From: Cafeteria roenbergensis
Taxonomy: Eukaryota > Sar > Bigyra > Bicosoecida > Cafeteriaceae
NCBI GenBank assembly: GCA_008330645.1
Contig: VLTN01000123.1
Location: forward strand, 1 to 25,113
Reading direction: 5' to 3'
Length of the DNA: 25,113 nucleotides
Under the pieces are notes generated by a model. It was not told the DNA's origin and did not search any database. It saw only the letters and a program-made list of their open reading frames with translations. The position numbers and the translations under genes were made by a program. Of the stretch, positions 20,921 to 25,113 are shown in pieces. The stretch's first letter is position 1, and each line of letters begins with the position of its first letter.

Positions 20921-23900
20921 TCAGCTGGCTGCTGGCGCAGCTGCCGCCGCAGAGGCCGTGGGCGCAGCCCGGCCCCTTGTCTGGCGAGATATCTCAGCCA
21001 TGATGGTGCCCATTCCCATCGCCGCGACGTCTGCTTCGCACGCCGCGTGGAGCCCAGCAAAGAGCCGCTGGAACATGGCTGTGCGCCGCCGCAGCTGAAA
21101 CACATCGACCTCGGCCAGCGACTGGAATCCACACACAACGCCAGCCAGGCCTTCCAGCTCAGAAATCTGCGAATCGCATCCACACAGCGACGAGGCAGCA
21201 CGAGACGAGGCGTTGGGCATGGCGTCGCTCTTGGCCAATCCCCCCAAGGCGGTCCCGTCCGCCCGAGCACCGGGGAGCAGCGCTCTCACCCCGTGCATGG
21301 CCCGGTGTACGATGAAAGCGCGGGTTTCCGGGTCGGAGTAGACCGCCTGAACTCTGGCCCACGCAAGCTTCGGGGATGCGTCCAGCACAACGCGAACGGC
21401 CTCCGTCACAGCTTGGAGGTTGCTCTGGGCGGTGTCTTGACTCAACCTGCGGACATACTCACTTCGTTGGGCAGCGACGCTCGAGGAAGGTTATGGGAGA
21501 GGCAGTGAAGCGCTCGGCGCGTGACAGCCGCAGTTTCTAGGATGCAGCGTTCAGAGTCAGCCGCCGCAGCCTCACCTGGCAGGGTCGAGCTTCTCGGCTC
21601 TCGCCTCTCGTTCAGTCGCCTGCGCCCTCTTGGTCGTTGCAGCGCCAGCGAAACCAGCCTCCACTGTCGCAAGGGCCGATCCGCCCCAGCGGCTGAAGCT
21701 GCTGGGGGCCTCCAAAACAGCAGGACGGCCGGGCCGCTGCGTGCGGACTGCGGACCGGCGGTGGAGACGAGCCCCAAGCCTGCTTGCCGCCGCCTGGGCA
21801 GACGGTGTGACCTTCAGTGCCACCCGGAGGCCTGAGCCTTGCTCCCCCATTCTGGTGGGGGCATCGAGCACGGGGGGCTCCAGACCCTGCCTCCGGCAGA
21901 AGGTGGCCAGGTGGTCGCGCATTTCAAGGGCGCGTTGCTTGGCGAGCTGGGGCGTTCCGGTAGAGAGCTGGTGAATGGCTGCGTCGAGCGCTCCCAGCGC
22001 CTTGAGCGACATGCCCCGATTGACAAAGTGCATCAGGCTGATCCAGTCTGCCCGGAGGCGAAGCGGCGCCGGCAAGTTCCCCATGCAGGCAGCTGCCGCA
22101 GACTCTTGGAGAGCGCGAAGCGTTTCCTGCAGCGCCTCCCGAGAGACATGGCTGGCCACCACTTCCTTGGCGGAGCGCCGGTGCTGTCACGGGGAGCCGG
22201 CAAGAGTTTAGCCTCCACCTGCTTCAGCAGATGGTCTGGACACCGCTGGTGACTCCACACCCGCAGCGCGGCTGGCTCGTCGCAGGCCAGGAACGGGTAC
22301 TGGCCACTGGGTACACCAGATATGCGGTGCACGGCCACCAATTTGTCGTCCAGAGCCAGGAAGCATGCCTTTGCCAGGCTGCTGTGGTCGAACGCAACTC
22401 CCATCGTGACGATCTTGGCGGATTCCAAGCTGCGGCCAGGCAGCGGAGATCGCTTTCCTGTCCCACCAGACGCAAAACGTTGCGATCCCAGAGCAAAGCA
22501 GCTCGCCCTTAGCGACTGCATTAGTGACCCCACCTCGCTGGCCACGGCTCGCGGCTCCCGAACGATGCCGATTTCCAGCGCGCGGCGCGCGGCCTGGCTC
22601 ACCCCTTCGAGCGAGACCCGGACGCATTCGAAGCCAGGCACAAGCAAAGAAGCACCAACTGCCCTGGCCTTGACGGTACGCCAGCCAGCTGCAGCGGTCT
22701 GAAACCGCAGCGTGACGCCCTCCGAACGCCACACCGGCAGCCGGCCCAACTCCTCGGCGTTCTCCGCTGGCGCTCCGCCCGGCTCTTCCTCCGTGGGCCT
22801 GGCTGCGCGACTTCCCGCAGTGGCCGCCGCTGCGCTCGTCGGCACGGGGCCGGCCGCAGCTGCGCCCGCCCCGGACGGCTCCTCGTCACCGTGGAGGCGC
22901 CCCTCCATCGCACGCCGCTCCGCAGCCGTGAAGAACACTGGCGCCGCCGGTCTCGCTGCCCGGCCGCCGCGGGCCGTGAGCCGGGCTGCGCGGAAAAATC
23001 CGCTCAACAGGGGGTCCTTCGCCTGGCTCGACGGTCACCAATGTTCTGGCGATTGCCACGCGGCCCTGCTCGTCCGCCGTGAGGAATCGGACCGATGGTG
23101 TGGCCAAGTCTGGCACGAGCTCCTTGACACGCTCCGGAAAGTCGACCTCCGGCGCCTCGGCACGGACCTGGTTGCGGAGGCGGACTAGCGCCTCCGCCAC
23201 GCGCTTGCAAGTCTGCTCCGAAGCGGTGAGCGCATCGGTGGCGTCGCTGATGCCCTCCCGCTCGGAGCCCCCTTCCGCGATGCGCCGCTCCTCTGCAGTG
23301 AAGCGCTGCGTTTGCATCAGGCTTGCTGTCTGCGGCCCCTGGAAGTTGCACCCGAAAAAATTCGTTCCGTGGTCGGGGTTCCGCCAGAGCTGCCCGCAGA
23401 CGAAGCAAAAACTCGCACTGGCAAGCTGTGCAGGTCATGTGGTTGCAGCCGTGCGATCGTTCAAACGCCAAGTTGCACCGCGGGCACCGCCGGAACTGGC
23501 CCAGGATTGTGCGCAGCGAGGCAACGTCCTCCCAGCCGGACCGGTCGGCTGCGAACTGCTGCCTGTGCTCGCACGAGGCCGGGCTGTGAGCGGTGCCCAA
23601 GCACAGTCTGCAAAAGTCCCGGCCACAGAAGCACGGGATGTCCACTGCGCCCTGCGTGCCACCAATGTCCAGCAGCCGCCCGCACCTTGCGGAAGGGCAC
23701 ACCACCACCGAGTCCCCGCTCGCAGCCACGCGCGCGCGCGCGCAGTCCCTCGTATCGCGCCAGCTCCACTTGCGAAACGATCGACCGCCACGTCAGGTCG
23801 TCCACAAGCACGTCGCAGCCTCCGGGACACGTCGTCTTTTCCGCGGCGCTGGGCCCCTGCTCGGTCATGGCGCGCCCCAGGTGCTCCCGCCAGCAGCCCA

Positions 23901-24486
23901 CGCAGAACCAGTGCTCGCCGCAACCGTGCAGGGCCACCAGTGCGTGTTTTGGCACATCGCTGTAGCAGAGCTCGCACGTGTCCGTTTCAGCCATGTCAGC
24001 CTGCGACACCTCGCACAGTGGCGCGCCTGACGCCGGCTCTGCAGGCCGCAGCTCCCCGTTGTCCTTGGCTGGCTCTGCTTGCGCTGGCCTGGCGCGAACA
24101 ACCGAGGGCCGGCCGGGCCGCGACGCGGCTGGCGGCCGAGATGAAGGCGAAGCTGCCTCGTCGGCGAGGGCGGCTGAGGCCACGGCTGCGGCGCGGCGGG
24201 ACGGCGCCACTGCGGCTGCTGCCAGGCGGAGCCAACTCTCCATCGCCGAGCCCACGTCAGGCAGAGGCATTGGCCGCGCAGGCAGCGCCTCTGCAGCGCC
24301 AGAGGCAGCCCCTGCAGCGGCCTCGCCCGCGGAGCTCGCAGCCAGCCACGCAAGGTAAGCCGAAGCGGCCGCCGCTTCCACCCATCCGTGCTTCGCAAGA
24401 AGTCTGGCTGCCTCGATTGTCGAGAGGCCAGCCCGGCGCTCAGCGAGCGAAACCGACGTGTCCACCTGCGAGGCGACGTCGGCCAT
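20921..24486 (-). CDS. Ariadne-like RING-IBR-RING (RBR) E3 ubiquitin ligase with long novel C terminus
   Basis: Exons 24486-22219, 22165-21576 and 21479-20921 (about 1,137 aa after skipping one base at each of three sites). Residues 18-48 are UBA-like (STIEAARLLAKHGW, then SAYL). RING1: C171, C174, C189, H192, C195, C198, C220, C224, with CDVLVDD as in Ariadne proteins. IBR: C264-x4-C269, C286-x-C288-x4-C293-x2-C296-x4-H301-x4-C306. RING2/Rcat: RRCPRCN (C335, C338), then HGCNHMTC with C353 as the expected catalytic Cys, then C356, C361, C364, and FFGCNFQ. RBR ligases take ubiquitin from an E2 onto the Rcat Cys before transfer to substrate. After Rcat come about 755 residues without a recognisable Ariadne domain. 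Intron A is 22218-22166 (53 nt; or 35 nt ending GTGACAG); intron B is 21575-21480 (96 nt; AG|GTGAGG, branch-like CATAACC). Frame corrections are needed at 23729-23742, 23407-23411 and 22994-22998. The Met at 24486 is the first in this frame; the true start may be upstream. Confidence 0.78.
22994..22998 (-). other. One-base frame discontinuity in RBR gene (T5)
   Basis: Minus strand: PGEGPPVERI is followed by T5; removing one T gives ATT TTC CGC, continuing RAARLTARGG, then VFFTAAERRAMEGR and a further 250 or so open codons. As written the frame ends after about 35 more residues. Confidence 0.6.
23407..23411 (-). other. One-base frame discontinuity inside Rcat domain (T5)
   Basis: Minus strand GAGTTTTTGCTTCG: reading as written gives EFLLRLRAALAEP and loses the last zinc ligands. 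With T4 it reads EFCFVCGQLWRNPDHG and FFGCNF, the conserved end of RING2. The evidence is strong because the Cys/His pattern is family-wide. Confidence 0.85.
23729..23742 (-). repeat. (CG)7 dinucleotide run at RING1-IBR linker with frame change
   Basis: ELARYEGLRARAR (one frame) must connect to VAASGDSVVVCPSARCG (next frame) across (CG)7. One base must be skipped, or the run must be (CG)8 or (CG)5. The resulting Tyr-to-Cys spacing fits other RBR proteins, which argues against an intron here. Confidence 0.65.
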
Positions 24487-25113
24487 AGTCACTTCGACAA
24501 CGCCCGACGCTGCCGGGTCCAGCGCCGCGGCTGCCACGAACGCAGGGAGCCGGAATCCCCGGCGACCACGGGCGTCCAGCAGCTTGTGCTTCGAAAACGC
24601 GCCAGGCTCCGCCGAGGCGCTGCGCCGGCCGCGCTGCGGTCGTGGCGGCCGCCGTACCCTGCCGTGGCCGGCGCTGCTGCTTCTCCCGACGATGCCGCGG
24701 CCGCGCCAGCTTCTTCAGCGCCCTGCCGCGACCACCTCCGCCTTTGCCGCCGGCGCGCGGACGGGACCCTGGCGCGAAACCGCTGCCCCCTGACTGAACT
24801 CCATCATCGCCTCGCCGCTCCCTCGCTGATTGCGGGTCGGGATCGGGAGTGGCTCCGAGCCCGCCCCGCTCCGCCTCCCCGGCGCTGTCACTGCAGTAGC
24901 TGTACGTGGAGTCAGACTCCAGTCTGCGTCGGCGGCCGGTCCTGCCGAGGAACCGTCCCCTTGTGCTCCAGCGCCCCGCGCTGCTGCGCCGGCCGCGGGC
25001 CCGTGGGCTCTCGTGGCCCGTCTTCGACGCGGCGGGTCGTCCGGAGGCAGCGGCGATACATCCGCGATGACGATGCCACCGAGACTGTCGTCGTCGTCGA
25101 CGTCGTCGTCGTC
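24487..25113 (-). CDS. Open acidic stretch, possible 5' part of the RBR gene (partial, runs off window)
   Basis: From the window end the minus strand is open in one frame to a TGA near 24718: DDDDVDDDDSLGGIVIADV, then an Ala/Gly/Arg-rich region, then GEAMMEFSQGAAV. An acidic Asp/Glu tract near the N terminus is characteristic of Ariadne RBR proteins, so this may be the N-terminal part of the RBR gene. It would need an intron or frame correction between about 24800 and 24500, where an Arg/Lys-rich reading (RALKKLARPRHRREKQQRR) also exists. Alternatively it is the 3' end of another minus-strand gene. No start codon is identified. Confidence 0.35.

Noticed and set aside
1-25113. CRISPR arrays, tRNA/rRNA genes, transposons, bacterial operons or phage modules
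   Set aside because: No spaced short direct repeats, cloverleaf or rRNA signatures, transposase motifs or terminal inverted repeats were seen; introns and eukaryotic families indicate nuclear DNA.

Overview
The window looks like nuclear DNA of a GC-rich microbial eukaryote, probably an alga or other protist. Five recognisable eukaryotic genes lie on both strands. Several are split by GT-AG introns of about 50 to 225 nt, often with GTGAG-type donors. There are no operons, Shine-Dalgarno sites, tRNA, rRNA, transposon or CRISPR signatures. I cannot fix the lineage from sequence alone.

Layout. (1) Positions 1-2361, minus strand: remnants or exons of a leucine-rich-repeat (LRR) protein whose frame changes repeatedly, preceded by a short exon ending at 2165, plus a Gly-rich (GGT)n-type tract. 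(2) 2362-3578: no supported gene. (3) 3579-5161, minus: a UBLCP1-like protein (ubiquitin-like domain plus FCP1/HAD phosphatase fold) with degenerate catalytic motifs and a His-rich tail. (4) 5324-6356, plus: a COA7 (Sel1-repeat, mitochondrial intermembrane space) homologue, head to head with the previous gene across 162 bp. (5) 6634-17781, minus: a giant coiled-coil gene of about 3,690 codons with a nearly perfect 3 x 645-bp in-frame tandem duplication. (6) 18848-20404, plus: a three-exon RSL1D1/Utp30-type ribosomal L1-domain nucleolar protein. (7) 20921-24486, minus: an Ariadne-like RING-IBR-RING E3 ubiquitin ligase with a long, unrecognised C-terminal extension. An open acidic stretch upstream, running off the window end, may be its 5' part.

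Functionally these are unlinked housekeeping or structural genes: ubiquitin/proteasome (two genes), mitochondrial complex IV assembly, ribosome biogenesis and a probable cytoskeletal or scaffold protein. The most unusual global signal is that at least five, and perhaps eight or more, positions in the minus-strand genes require skipping exactly one base to keep a conserved protein in frame. The sign is always the same and the site is usually a short homopolymer (T5, T5, T4, A3, G3). Uncorrected insertion errors are the simplest explanation; +1 ribosomal frameshifting or gene decay are alternatives. The two plus-strand genes need no such correction.
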